Shown in pieces: positions 52,301 through 64,000 of a stretch of 64,000 nucleotides of DNA. The DNA is taken from contig NC_135183.1 in assembly GCF_041146795.1 (NCBI RefSeq), positions 15,147,840 through 15,211,839 on the forward strand, in the 5' to 3' direction. Position numbers and translations under genes: made by a program. This DNA comes from Maylandia zebra. Lineage: Eukaryota; Chordata; Actinopteri; Cichliformes; Cichlidae. Every line of letters starts with the position of its first letter. Positions within the stretch are counted from its first letter, which is position 1. Below the pieces are notes generated by a model. That model was not told where the DNA came from. It did not search any database and saw only the letters and a list, made by a program, of their open reading frames with translations.

Positions 52301-55300
52301 AGACTGGAAAACTGTACGTCAAAGAGCCCACGCTGGACAGAGAGGTGAGGCTAGCAGTCACTGCACGTACAGCAAGACACATATATGCTTCTGCATTTTT
52401 GCACGAATTTCTTTCTTAGCTTTCTTAATATATTTCTTAAATATATACATTTTGGTTCAGGCAATCTTTGTCAGGTACAATAAAACAATGTTCCTGGACT
52501 GAAAATGTAATTAAAATAAAATATTCTTAAGAGAGACAGTGTGCAGATGTCATAATTGGACCATACCTGCTAAACGCGCAAAAGTGATTTTCTCATCGTG
52601 GAAGGAAAACGGGACCGACTGGTCCGACTCATCTTAGCTTAGTATGATTACAATTCTTCTGAAGTATTTGGATATAAGTCATGCGTTTTCACCTCCTTTT
52701 CACAGACTTATGACTTCTACAGCCTGGTTATAAAACTAACTGATATGGGAGGAGCAGCAAGTGGACTAACAGGAACTGGAACTGTAGAGATCAAGATCCT
52801 GGACATCAATGATAACATGCCTACTCTGGAAAAATCTGAGGTGATGAATATGGCCTTTACTTGTTCTTAAGGCATCCAAATTTATTCTTATATCATTAAT
52901 CACTTTCAAAACAACTGTACATAGCTGTGTCTGTCTCATTATTTATGGATGGCTTGAGTTATGCACTTTACGTTAGTGGTATCAAGTGTGCTTTGGTGGC
53001 CCAAGCTGCAGGGAGTTTAGGAATATCCAGTAGCAGTAAAAGGCTGTTACTTCTGCACGCTACCTGTTCCCAGAGTTTTGAGAAGGAGTCGTAGATTCAT
53101 TTCCATCTTCGTAGTATGAAAGTATTCATCTGCGTGTCAGACAAATTGTGGCAAAATGGTGTTTAAAAAATTCTTAAACTGTGTTGGCCCATTTTGGAAA
53201 GCTCTGGAGTTTGCTCCTTTGGACTGTCTATGTAATTTAGACATAGCTTATGGATTTGAAAAATAATACAGGAAGAAAGTTACCCTGCATTCTTTCTAAT
53301 TGCCATGGGGTAAGTCCCTTGGTAGCAAAAACCAGTTTCAGTTGTTGATTTATTACTTCAGAAAATATTTCTGTCACAGTCTGTCTGAGGCAGACTGCAT
53401 GTATTGTGAAAAGGACTCAAATGCAGACCAAAACAGAACGTGAAAAGTGACGTGGATAAACAAAAACAAGCCGTTTATTAAGGCCTGGGTGAAACTAAAC
53501 AAAAACCTAAACTGGGTGAACTAAAACATGGAAAACTGGCATGGATACCTGGAAACACAACGTGGACTAGCAGACAACCTAACAAGGAATGACTGAAAAC
53601 AAACGGACTAAGTACACACAGGAGGGTAATGAGGGAAGTGGGAACACATGGGGAAAAAAGCTGAAAGAAATGAACATAACCAAGGGGAGAGTAAAACTAA
53701 ACACAATGAACACAGGAACACAGGACCGCTTCAAAATAAAACAGGAAACATAATGAAATACAGACATGAGAACATGAACTCAGTGGCGTGTCTAGAAACT
53801 TTTTGTTGGGGGGGGCAGGTAGGGACACAGATTTGGAGAAGGGTGGCAGATGTAATTGGCAGATAATGTTTAAAAAAAAAATTCTACCAACCATTAACCA
53901 CAATTCAATAATCCTATAAACCTAATAACCGAATGAGCTTTTAACTCTTATTAGAATGAGATTTTAACCACTACGGTGCAAAGTTTTTAGATACTGCGTT
54001 GATAAAGTACAAGAGATACAATCAGTGCTTTGTCAGTGTTTACTCAGCATTCAAGGACAGCAATATTTGCATAGTATTTTTACTGACATGTAGTGCACAT
54101 ACGTATGTTTTGGGCAAAAACATTTTTGAATATTAAAATACGAACATTTGTAACAAACAATTGACAAATTAGCCAGTTCCAATGCAAAACTTTCTCTGCC
54201 TGTTAAAAAAAGAAGATAATCTTCTCACAAACTGGTGTTTGATTTTGAAACAGGAAAAAAGTGGGGAAACAACTGAAAAGACTAACATTTGAATGAAACC
54301 TGAAAGCAAGTAAATACTTTCTATGCTGCCTTATGGTAAACTTTGGTAATATTGATAAAGAACAACACTGGCTGATGATGAAATACAGTCAGCTGGCATG
54401 GTGACACTGCCAGTATTAACCTGCAGGGCTGGACTGGGACAGAAAATCGGGCATTTTGACTACAGACCGGCCCACCAGGTATTAAAACCATAAAGCCTTT
54501 GAATGAAAACAAATGCTGTTGTGACAGTGATGTACACTGTCTTGTTGGTATATGTATGATTTCTATACATTTTACATCAGATAAAAACTTTGGTTGTAAG
54601 ATTTAGATAATTATTTAATAAAAGCGAGATATTTTAAATGAGAATAAGAAAGAAAAGTATTTCTTTGTGCCCCACCTCTCCCTGTTAATGCCCTACCTGG
54701 CCCCCTGGCATAACTTTGCTAGACCCGCCCCTGCACAGTTACCAGCTGTCAGCTACGTAAAAAAGGATCCTGGTGTTATTTGTCTCTCAGAAACAGTTCA
54801 TAACTTCCCTTCAACTCATTCATGTCACCTAAACCTGTTTCTCCATCACCTGTTCAGCTCTGATGATTCAGTAAGGACATCTCCTGGTTTCATCTTCATG
54901 TTTCCCTCTCACCACATATCCAAACTGACATCATGACCAGCAGCTTTACAGCTGTGGCTCCAGCAAACATCAGCTGATACTGGAAATTAATATTAAATAA
55001 ATTCTAACAACAGCTGATCAAGCTTAAACGTGCTGCTGTTGTTTAGCGCGACATCTGCTGGTTTCCTCTTTCTGGCACAAAGTGGGCGATAAATAAACAA
55101 GAGAGAAAAGCTGATCAGCTGATCATTGATCAGTTTCATGATTGAAGTAGCAACAGAAGAGGGAGGGGGAGAGAATGAGAGAAGAGGCAGCTGTGCAGCG
55201 TAACGACAGAATAACTCCAGCTTTGTGTCTTTTTCCATTCTAGCTAAAGTTCGGGACAAACTGCGTCTCTTCTCAGCTCAATACCAAATGCATAATATTT

Positions 55301-56741
55301 TCTCTGAATGAGGGACCATTCCATTTTTAAGGAGCCGTTGGCAACTCTACTAACTAACCTTATGAATAAAATAAAGTTCACTATCAGTAACATCATAGCA
55401 ACTGAACAGCTGTACAGAAACTCTGTCATGCTAGCTCGGGCAGTATGAGTTATTGCAACTGACGGTAAAAAGTCAGCACAACAAAAATAAACTCCACCTA
55501 AACTTGGTTTATATCTGACCCAGATAGACTGCAGGTCATAACTTCTTACCTGAAGTTCAGTTCACCTGACACTCGGACTGGCGGCTGCCTCGGGGCTCTC
55601 CTCCTGCCTCCCCTTCCCTCATCCACCTGCTGCCTCTGTGGAAACCCCGCCATAGCCACCACCAAACAACTGAGTTATTTTTACACATCGACCTGCATCT
55701 GGCCAATCCACCACCTCTCATTGTTCATGCCCTTACAAAATAAAAATAAAAAATAAGTCACCGGGCATATGCCCGGTATGCCCGATGGCCAGTCCAGCTA
55801 TGTTAACCTGCAACCAAATCTGCAGCTCCATACAGCAATGTTACGACTTAGATGATATCTTATAACTCATGACTCTTATGTTAGCTCCCCTCAGTAGCAT
55901 ACTGTCTGAAATATTCGAGGGCTGCAATAATTCTTTAAGTGTTATTTTTTCCTTGGTATTCTAATTTCACCGAAGTTTACTAAACTCAACAAACTTAATA
56001 TTACTTACCGGGACATTTATTCTGTCCTCATTTTCTTTCACCGAAAAATTGTTTCCTGCAGTGCCATCTTTCGCGCTTGGCTCTCCTACCTTTGCTAACG
56101 TGATGCACATAGCGCAGAAGCCGATGCTGCATTCACTTACACTCGGATATCTGAGCTTCACCGTGAAAACATAATCGGACATTTGATATTTGATTGAATT
56201 GTATTGTTTTGCCTTTGGGGTGGCACCTGGGGTGGCCAGTCTGGTTGGCCACCCCGCTGGACACGCCATTGCATGAACTTGACAACAAAAGACATGAAAC
56301 ACATAAAGGACAAGGAAGACTTAACACGGGTTGAAAACACAAGGGAATCTAATAAACACATGAACTTAGATAACCCAATGAACTTAACCATCAAAATAAA
56401 CTCAAACTCAAAACGCTGGGTCCAAAGACCCAGGATCGTGACAATTTCTCTCCTGAGCTCAAGTTCAATATAGTTTTAATGTTTGTGTTGGGTCTGTGTT
56501 TCCACAAGCCCCGCTAATTCTAGAGACTTATTCATCATGAAGAAAACAAGACAGTCAATCGATCGATTATTTGCGCAAGGGAGGCCTCGACTGTGTCCAC
56601 CATGAAAATGACCTCCAGATCTGACCTCCTCCTGCTGCCTTTTATTGAGAGACAGTTCACACAAAACACGTCAGAACAAAGCCACGCCCCCTTAGTTAGA
56701 CAGGCATTTTATGTATATGTGTGAACTTCTGTATTTAAGTA

Positions 56742-56815
<74 letters not shown>

Positions 56816-59800
56816 AGACCTCCTGCTGACCAAAGGGTCGTAAACGCAGGAAGCTTACATCAAAAGCACAAGGATGTGTCTGTGATAAAAGACTACAGCC
56901 CCCCACCTAGAACCTCGAGAATCTGGGGGGAAGGACAGTGGAATTTCTTTCATCAGAGTTAAAACGATGTACAAATGGTAAACATAAAAATGACAAACAT
57001 TTAACAATTCACTCTAAAAGTTTGCTTTGTTGAGCATGGGCCAATTTTCAATAAAATGGAAGGAGTGCATGTTTTCAAGCATACTTACATTGTAATGTCA
57101 TGTGAGTTGTTCATGTTGTTCCAGGTTACTGTTATAAACAGTTTTTAAGTCAGCTCTACCTTATTACTTATTATCCCTATTACTTACTCAGTATTATAGT
57201 GTACTAAATATGTAACGATGTCTGCTGTTCAGTTTTTATAAAGCATGCATCGTGTTTTAACTTTTAACCAAAACTAGCATCCAAGCCAGGAGAAAAACTT
57301 CCAAGCAAGACAGTATTAGTGCCTCCTGCTATGGATGAGCACACCATAAGCTCAGAGATTCCAACAAGCCTCTTACAGCTCCATAAACCCTGCTCCCGAG
57401 TACAAACTACACTGTGTTCATTAAGGCTGTTGTCTTTAATTCTTTGCTCTAAAAATGCCCTAAAAAGGTCAGTGATCACTGTTTTATTACCACTATTAAT
57501 CTGCAGCATGTTTTAAAGCAGACAAAGAGCGATTCAGATAACCCATTTACGTTGTAATAAATCAAGGGTCCAGTGTACACTGTGCGGGACAGGATTACCT
57601 GGGTCCTACCCTGGTGCCTGGCCTGTCAGGCCTGTAGAGTTGGAGAAATACTTTGAGAATCTCATCAATCTCATCTCAGGCCTTCTATAATAGAAGCAGA
57701 GTCTGAGGATGAGGGGACGGCTCGATTTCATCTTTGTTTTTTGTAGATGATGTAGTTCTGTTAGCTTCATCGGGTGGAGACCTGCAGCTTCCACTGCAGT
57801 GGTTCACAGCATGGCATTCTGAAGGATGGACTGATGGATCGCTTAACACTGGGGTTATGATAATTATTGGTGAAAAAACAGAACTGCCGTTTTTCATCTG
57901 GTAAATACAAAACATCCTGTTTCAGAATGACACTGAAAAAACGGTGCATGAATTTTTGGCAGGATTTCATTTAATCTAAAATTAACAAGAATGCTAACTG
58001 TGAGAGACCACCTTACAGAAAGCTATAGAAAATTTAAGAAGGAACTATGTACAGTTTATCATTTCATATAATTTCAATGTTTTTCTAGTCTTTTGAGCAC
58101 TGTAAGCACAATGATAAAGAAAAAACAGTACAAGATGACAATAGGATAAGTTTGAATTACTAAAATCATGTATTATTTCCAGGCACTTAACATCGTATTA
58201 TTACAAAAACATTTTCATAATGGGGTGTATCTTTATCACGCTGTTCTAATTTCAGTATTCTGGCTCAGTGGATGAAAATGTTGACAATGTCGTGGTGATG
58301 AAAATCAAGGCTTTGGACAAAGACCAACAATACACAGACAACTGGCTGACTCGCTTCACAATTTCCAAAGGAAATGAAGATAATCTCTTTTCCATTGAGA
58401 CAGACAAGGAAACCAACGAGGGCATCTTAAAGTTGATAAAGGTATTTAATACAGCGGGTAAACAACTACTGAACGTGTCACCAAGTTTCAATATTTTCGA
58501 TATTTCAGTTGCACCTTTGTTAGTTTTAAAGGAGCTATAAAAGCATTTTCACCAGATGTCAGTCGCAACCAGTGTTGGTCAAGTTACTTGAAAACAGTAA
58601 TTAGTTACTAATTACTGATTACTTCTCCAAGAAAGTAATCCTGTTACTTTACTGATTAAATATTTTCAAAAGTAATTAGTTACTTTATTACTTACTTACA
58701 ATTTAAAAAAAACATGATACACAACCAGAATATGTAATATTAGAGACACTATAACAAACACAATCACGGTTTAGTAGCGCAGTATCGCAGCATGCTCAAG
58801 GGAAAGTAACAGTACTCTTATTACTTTTTTTGCAATAGTAATCCCTTCAATCGTTACTTGAAAAAAGTAATCAGATTACAGTAATGTGTTACTGCCCAAC
58901 CCTAAACCTGACCCATGCAATTCATACCTGCAAAGAAAACAAACCACAGATGCAGGGACACCGCGAAAAAAGTCTTGAGCACATGAAGAAAGGGAGGTGC
59001 AAAAAGGAATGGAAAGTCATGACACCAGCTGAAATCTGTCGGTACTTAGAAGCAATCCTGCCCGCCTGCCTGAATGTTTAAGTGAGCACTGCTAGGGCCA
59101 TAACCAGGGAGTGGAAAGACCATAGACCGGCCATGACCAGGTGCTCCCCCACAAGATTTCAGACAGAGTAAAAAGAATTATCAGCAGAGTTGTCCACTTG
59201 TTGAGAGCTACAGAAAAACCTGGAATCAGCAGGTTGAATTGTTTTAAAGAAAACAAGTAATGCACTCGAACTATGGCCTGTAGGCATGCTCACTGAAGAA
59301 AAAACATCTTGAAGTGCATTTAAAGTTTGCTGACCAACATTTAGGCAAGCTCGTGAGATCCTGAGAGAATATCTTCTGGTCTGCCGATGCCATGTTTGGA
59401 GGTCAAAAAGCACTGCATATCACCACATATATATGTTATCACTGTAATATTATGGGTCTTTATATATTGAGCGGTTTGTATACACTAGAGCTCTTTCTTA
59501 GATTTAATATAATTTAGTTCAGTCTGTCACTGTTCTTATTGTTACCACATTTCTCATTTTTACACATAACTCAATACTTAAAACTTAAAACCATGAACAT
59601 CTATAGTTTGATTTCTCTACACGTGTGGATTGGTGGATTGGTTGTTCTCAACATCTGGTGAGAATTTCATGACAGTAGCACCTTTAGAAATTGGTGACGT
59701 GTTCAATGTTTTACACTATGTATTTGTATAAACTCACTTCAAACATTTTAATTTGCAGCTAGTTCTGGGTTTGTCTCTTGAATGTATTTCATTTTTTGTG

Positions 59801-62800
59801 TGTGTCTGTTTTCTCTCAAGTAACTCATTTTATCTTTTATCATTTATTTTGCAGCCTGTGGATTTTGAAGAAGTCCAGAAGCTTGAGCTTGGCCTTTTGA
59901 TTGAGAATATTGCTCCGTTTGTGATTGGTACTGCTGTACAGATGGATGTGGATGTTCATGTTGGAGAGGGTAACCCTCTAGTTACTGGAGCTGGTGCCGG
60001 GGCAGGAGCTGGTGCTGGTGCTGGTGCTGGTGCTGGTGCCGGTGTGGGTGCAGAGACAGAGCTGGGAGTAGATGTGGAATTGGATGTAGGCGTGAGTGTA
60101 GATGTGGGCCTAGATCTGAAAGGCGAGGGGGATATAGGGTTGGATGCAGGACTTAAACCTGAGGTGGAGGCTGGCCCTGGAGTTGGACCTGAAGTGGGCA
60201 CTGATGTGAAGCTTAAACCAGGACCAGGAACAAAGCTGAAGCCAGATGCACCAAAAAGCTACCCCATTAAAATATCAGTTAATAATGTACCAGAGGGTCC
60301 AGCATTTATACCTGACACCAAGATTGTTCATGTATCCGAGGACCCAAAGGAAGCACCTAAAGATGGCAAGATCGCTGTGTTTGCTGCCACTGATCCAGAT
60401 ACAGGAAAAACAGCTGAAGATGTCAGGTTTGTCAAGTTACAGTAAAATCTGTGAGACTTATGTTCAGTAATTGAACAGTCATCAGCTTTTGACCTAGTCA
60501 TAATGATCCAGTTTTCAGTAATTTCCATTAATGGCAAAGCTACCAATGATATGATTCATATAAAAATGTCACTCAACAAACACCTATTTCATTTGATCAA
60601 AGTATAGCAGAGTGTTGCAGTAATGGCAATAATAATATAATGGCTAATGCTTTACATTAAGGTTTTCTAAGAACAGGCAGTAATGTGGTTAAAATTCATT
60701 ACAAGATATTTATTAACACATGTGTAAATATTATGTGTCAAAAAGACTATAACTGGTTAACTAAAGTATCAATGATGACATTTTTTAAACTTTACTAAAT
60801 TATTTTTAAATTTGGTAACATTTTATGATTTTAGCTATAATATACAAGAAAAGTATCCTAGTGAAGTCAAGAAATAAATTAAAGTTTTAGAAAAATGAAT
60901 AAAATATAGTTTCTGTTGTTACTTGGTGCTATTTGAACAAAAATGAATTGGAAGAAATTGAATAGCTGTATTAATCTTAATGAGGGCTCTTTCCTTACTT
61001 TTACTCTGGTAACAGCAAAAGTTGTCAATTGGTGTAATAATACATTAACTAATCGTAGCAGGTAGCAGGGGTAGCTGTAAAAACAATAAAACAACGTTAA
61101 CAGCTGTGTTCTTCTTAGCATTTAAAATATCTTTGATGGGTCTGTTTAATCCTATCAAGACACAAATTATGTTAATAATATAAAGTCTTTAATGTAAAGC
61201 ATTACCAGGTATGATTATTATTTATTATAATTAATAAAATAGTTAAAAACTACTTTGTGTTAGAGGTTTTTTGTTTGTTTTTGAAGGTTTCATCTTTATC
61301 ATAATGTTGAGCAGGTGTTTTATGTAAATGGAAACTTTTACTTCACTGATGCTCGTTTTTACTTTACTGATGTTTTTTCTTCTTTCTTATATATATTTTT
61401 TCATTCCAGTTATGCCAAAGCTTATGATCCAGATAACCTGTTTACAATCGATGCAGAAACAGCTGAAATTAAACTCAAAAGGACACCAGACAGGGAGTCA
61501 CCTTACTTGAAGAATGGTACCTATATCGCTAAGATTCTAGCTATACCCAAAGGTAATTCTCTTGTCAACACTAAGACTTCACTGCTGCTTCCTCCACTTC
61601 TTATATTTAGGTTTGAAGGTTATCTTTTTCCCTACTGAAGGATTTCATTTCAGTTAACTACCAATAAAATATTGGTAGCAACAACTTTTCAGATCTTACT
61701 TGAAAATTTTCATTGTGGAGGGCCAAGGAGAATCAGGTATTTAACCTATCAGGTTAACAAGCCCCTAGAATTACTGGGTTGTGCTTGTAGCCAAGATATT
61801 TAAGGCAGTCAAAACAAATGTGTAACCTGCCTTCATATGAAGCCCTTATGTCATCAAACATTTTGGATTTGATTTTAAAAGCTTTTATTATCTTATTTCA
61901 TATGATCAACATATAAGTGGAATCTAATTAAAATATTAGTTTCACCAGTCTAAATTGAACATATGAATAATTAGTAATGGATTAAAGGTCATCAGGGAAT
62001 GGGAAACCGGAGGGAGACACAGCTGGGAGCATAACCAAACAGAGTCCACAGAGACAGTTCAGGAGGCCGACCCAGAAACTGAAATACTAGTAGAATTCAA
62101 ATCAACAAGAAAATGTTTTAAAACTCTACAAACCTAATTCAAAAATGTTTAGGTATAGTCCTGATGCATGCTCAATCATCCAGGTAAGGAAGTCCCAAAA
62201 AGCTGATTCTGTTGATCTGGACACTGAAAATGCTACGTCCAGATGAAAGAATCAACTTTTCAGGTGCTTAGGTATAAAGCATTTATATGTACCCATGACT
62301 GAAAATTAGAAAGTAGAAAGCACTTCCTTCAACTTAAGGAAGGGCGATCGTGGCTCAAGAGTTGTGTGTTTGTCTTGTAATCGGAAGGTTGCCGGCTCGG
62401 ACAGTCTCAGACAGTCTCGGTCGTTGTGTCCTTGGGCAAGACACTTCACCTACCGCCTACTGGTGATGGCCAGAGGGGCCGATGGCGCGATATGGCAGCC
62501 TCGCCTCTGTCAGTCTGCCCCAGGGCAGCTGTGGCTACAACTGTAGCTGCCTCCACCAGTGTGTGAATGTGAGAGTGAATGAATAGTGGTATTGTAAAGC
62601 GCTTTGAGGGGTCCTGAAAGCGCTAAATAAATGCAATCCATTATTATTATTATTATTAAATGGAAAGGTGCTATGTATACCAGTCCAGCAAATGGCAATC
62701 ACGGCATTTGCTTCAAATTCTTACTGACATTTTTACCATATCTGCTTTTCAGACATGCCATCAAAGACAGCAACAGGAACAATAGCCATTCAAGTCACTG

Positions 62801-64000
62801 ACGGCAATGACCACTGTCCAACCCTGACTACAAACCATGCCAGTCTGTGCTCTGATCAGAAATCTGTTTACGTTACGGGCATTGATGAAGATGTTAGTCC
62901 CAATGCTGCTCCATTCACGTTCAGAATAATACCTGATGGGACACAAGGCAGCTGGGTTGTAGAAGTCATCAATGGTAAGAAAATCTGGTTTGGGTCAAAA
63001 GAAAAAATGGAAACGTTTATTTTCGCCTCTGTCAGTACGCAACAGGGCGGCTGTGGCTACAATGTAGCTTGCCATCATCAGTGTGTGAATGTGCGTGTGA
63101 ATGGGTGGATGACTGAACATGTAAAGCGCTTTGAGGTCCTTTGAGGACCAAGTAAAGCGCGATACAAACACAGGCCATTTACCATTTTAATTTAATTTAT
63201 TTATTTATTTTTGCCTTAGTAATTGTAGCACTAATTTTATTATTATAGTGATTTACCGTAAAGACTTAAGCCTTATCTATACAGTGGGGGAAATGAGTGT
63301 TTGATCCCCTGCTGAGAATATGCAAGTTTGCTCACTTACAAAGAAATGAACAGTTTTTCATTTTAATAGAGAGAGAGATCATAAACCAAACATTTAGATT
63401 AAGAACAATTCCATAAAAGTTGATGGGCGCAGTAAACACACCCCTAAACCTTGTGGAAAGCCTTCCCTGAAGAGTTGACACTGCAAAGGGTGGGCTAACA
63501 TGATGTTAAACTCTGTGGATTAAGAATGCAATGCCACTCAAGTTCATATGTGTGTAAAGTGTTTGGGAAATATAGTGTACATTTTCAGTTACAATACAAT
63601 AATTATTTCCTCTAATCCTATTACAGTGGCACCAATTCACCCTATTCTAATATCATGCAGTAAAATAAACTAGCTGCTAGTTTACAGAAAAGAAATTTGG
63701 GCAAATTTTTATATGTTGTTTTTACTAAATGTAATGTAATGTAATTGGTTTTTCCTTTCCAAAGTATTTGCTTTGTTTGAGGAGGCAGAATAAATCCTGA
63801 AGTAAAGTTAATTCGAAGCTTGAGTTGCAGTGTAGTGGAGGGAAATTGTCTTTGAAAACTTTTTGTGCTTTGTTATCTCCAGAGACAAGCGCTGCTATTC
63901 ATTCTCATGTGCCACTCTGGCCTGGACAACATAATCTCCAGGTAGAGGTGTTGGATGCCCAGGGTCTGTCTTGTCCAACCAAGGAAGTTTTTACGGTGAA
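49318..64000 (+). CDS. dsg2-like: Desmoglein-like desmosomal cadherin, 5' part (runs off the window)
   Basis: This is a calcium-dependent adhesion protein of desmosomes. Exons: 49318-49359, 49612-49737, 50367-50522, 51587-51725, 52175-52344, 52706-52840, 58256-58441, 59855-60426, 61410-61552, 62753-62974, 63893 to at least 64000; all GT-AG and in phase, 666 codons so far. A signal peptide starts [15 protein letters not shown] pro-region of only ~20 residues ends in a furin-type RRNRR, and the mature protein starts EW, with the Trp used in strand swapping. Calcium motifs include [37 protein letters not shown] and DGNDHCP, spanning EC1-EC4 and the start of the anchor domain. EC3 has a ~100-residue low-complexity insert. 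The transmembrane segment and cytoplasmic tail lie beyond the edge. Sequence order fits desmoglein 2 best, but the paralogue is not certain. Confidence 0.92.
53773..56279. mobile_element. hAT element inside the solo LTR
   Basis: The element spans 53,781-56,271 with termini cagtggcgtgtctag and ctggacacgccattg. It is flanked by the exact 8-bp duplication catgaact (53,773-53,780 and 56,272-56,279). The interior is non-coding and contains another hAT element. Confidence 0.85.
54416..55810. mobile_element. hAT element nested inside a hAT element
   Basis: The element spans 54,424-55,802 with termini cagggctggactgg and ccagtccagctatg. It is flanked by the 8-bp duplication ttaacctg (54,416-54,423 and 55,803-55,810). 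There is no transposase frame. Confidence 0.82.
56746..56815. repeat. (GT)n microsatellite
   Basis: About 34 GT units within the desmoglein-like intron 6. Flanking 56,480-57,520 looks like further unclassified repeat. Confidence 0.95.
57540..57850 (+). mobile_element. Rex3-like reverse transcriptase fragment
   Basis: Broken plus-strand frames around 57,720-57,800 read as [20 protein letters not shown], close to the FADDVVLLA catalytic block and following region of Rex3, with Val replacing the Ala. Both sides are eroded. Confidence 0.5.
58571..58905. mobile_element. MITE with 'gttacttgaaaa' ends
   Basis: The left part 'cagtgttggtcaagttactt' and right part 'aatgtgttactgcccaaccc' are imperfect inverted repeats around an AT-rich centre rich in gttactt/aagtaac. 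This is a common fish MITE type. No target duplication was identified. Confidence 0.6.
59941..60246 (+). repeat. In-frame low-complexity coding insert in desmoglein-like exon 8
   Basis: This coding stretch starts with alternating Val/Asp, then an (Ala-Gly)n run at 59,985-60,050, then Val/Asp/Gly/Glu/Leu-rich text and finally Lys-Pro-Gly repeats ([17 protein letters not shown]). It sits where the F-G hairpin of EC3 should be: upstream [11 protein letters not shown] aligns with strand F and downstream [10 protein letters not shown] with strand G. Other desmogleins have about a dozen residues here. The frame is maintained through the repeat and the exon keeps normal borders. Confidence 0.8.
62185..62270 (+). 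mobile_element. Penelope-like terminal fragment
   Basis: 'aaaagctgattctgttgatc' and 'gctacgtccagatgaaagaa' are two inverted ends of the Penelope-like arm seen at 14,908, joined with almost nothing between. Confidence 0.45.
62342..62658 (+). mobile_element. tRNA-derived SINE, copy 2
   Basis: Same family and strand as 22,128-22,484, with body near-identical. The B-box region is shortened: 'ggttgccggctcggacagtc' lacks the ttcgagcccc of copy 1. A shorter ATT tail follows. It lies in a desmoglein-like intron. Confidence 0.8.
63023..63190 (+). mobile_element. SINE 3' fragment, diverged subfamily
   Basis: 'cgcctctgtcagtacgcaac' through 'gtaaagcgctttgaggtcct' is the 3' part of the same SINE type with a different end (caggccatttacc). 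The tRNA-like head is missing. Confidence 0.6.
63275..63600 (+). mobile_element. Two Tc1-like end fragments
   Basis: 63,280-63,400 ('acagtgggggaaatgagtgt', 'ttgatcccctgctgagaata') is a Tc1-like 5' end. 63,430-63,590 ('ccctaaaccttgtggaaagc', 'ggattaagaatgcaatgcca') is the 3' end of a different Tc1-like family, the same as at 27,330. No transposase frame remains. Confidence 0.5.

Larger units (their letters stand above)
53367..56448. mobile_element. Solo-LTR-like element, split by a hAT insertion
   Basis: TG...CA borders at 53,372 (tgtcacag) and 56,443 (cgtgaca) are flanked by a 5-bp duplication atttc (53,367-53,371 and 56,444-56,448). Without the nested hAT the element is about 570 bp and non-coding, as expected of a solo LTR. 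It lies in the sixth intron of the desmoglein-like gene. Confidence 0.7.

Noticed and set aside
59956..60201. Minus-strand Pro/Ser/Thr-rich frame
   Set aside because: It is the antisense shadow of the desmoglein-like low-complexity insert.

Overview
The window is nuclear DNA of a teleost fish. The evidence is two vertebrate genes with GT-AG introns, a third vertebrate gene running off the right edge, and a dense load of fish-type transposable elements (Tc1/mariner, hAT, pogo-like, Rex3/RTE, L2-like, L1-like, Penelope-like, tRNA-derived SINEs). There are no operons or prokaryotic features. Exon ends were set by hand from splice sites, reading phase and protein conservation.

Layout. 1-4,000: no firm gene, only eroded repeats. 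4,215-12,246 (minus): complete prpf38a, 10 coding exons, 309 aa, a spliceosomal tri-snRNP factor. 12,247-14,044: head-to-head promoter region holding a Tc1-like relic; ETS-type sites lie near both genes and a palindromic E2F-type site lies just upstream of orc1. 14,045-31,179 (plus): complete orc1, 16 coding exons, 878 aa, the origin recognition complex large subunit with BAH and AAA+ domains. Its introns hold a Penelope-like element, a short hAT element, a Tc1 relic split by a hAT, SINEs and LINE pieces. 31,180-49,317: an 18-kb gene-free block of nested transposons, including a LINE with a 603-codon open frame whose 3' UTR has been entered by several DNA elements, and a 0.7-kb segment present in two near-identical copies plus a fragment. 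49,318-64,000 (plus): the 5' part of a desmoglein-like desmosomal cadherin gene, 11 coding exons to the window edge. Its third ectodomain exon carries a roughly 100-codon Gly/Ala/acidic low-complexity insert.

How the genes relate. prpf38a (splicing) and orc1 (replication licensing) are also divergent neighbours in mammals, so the pair is an old head-to-head arrangement whose spacer has probably been stretched here by transposon insertion. The desmoglein-like gene has no functional link to them.

The most interesting points are the low-complexity insert and very short pro-region of the desmoglein-like protein, the shared promoter motif on both sides of the split prpf38a/orc1 spacer, and a set of insertions whose exact target-site duplications let their order be read directly. 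I saw no CRISPR array, no operon and no convincing unknown gene system. The likely novelty lies in lineage-specific elements and the cadherin insert.
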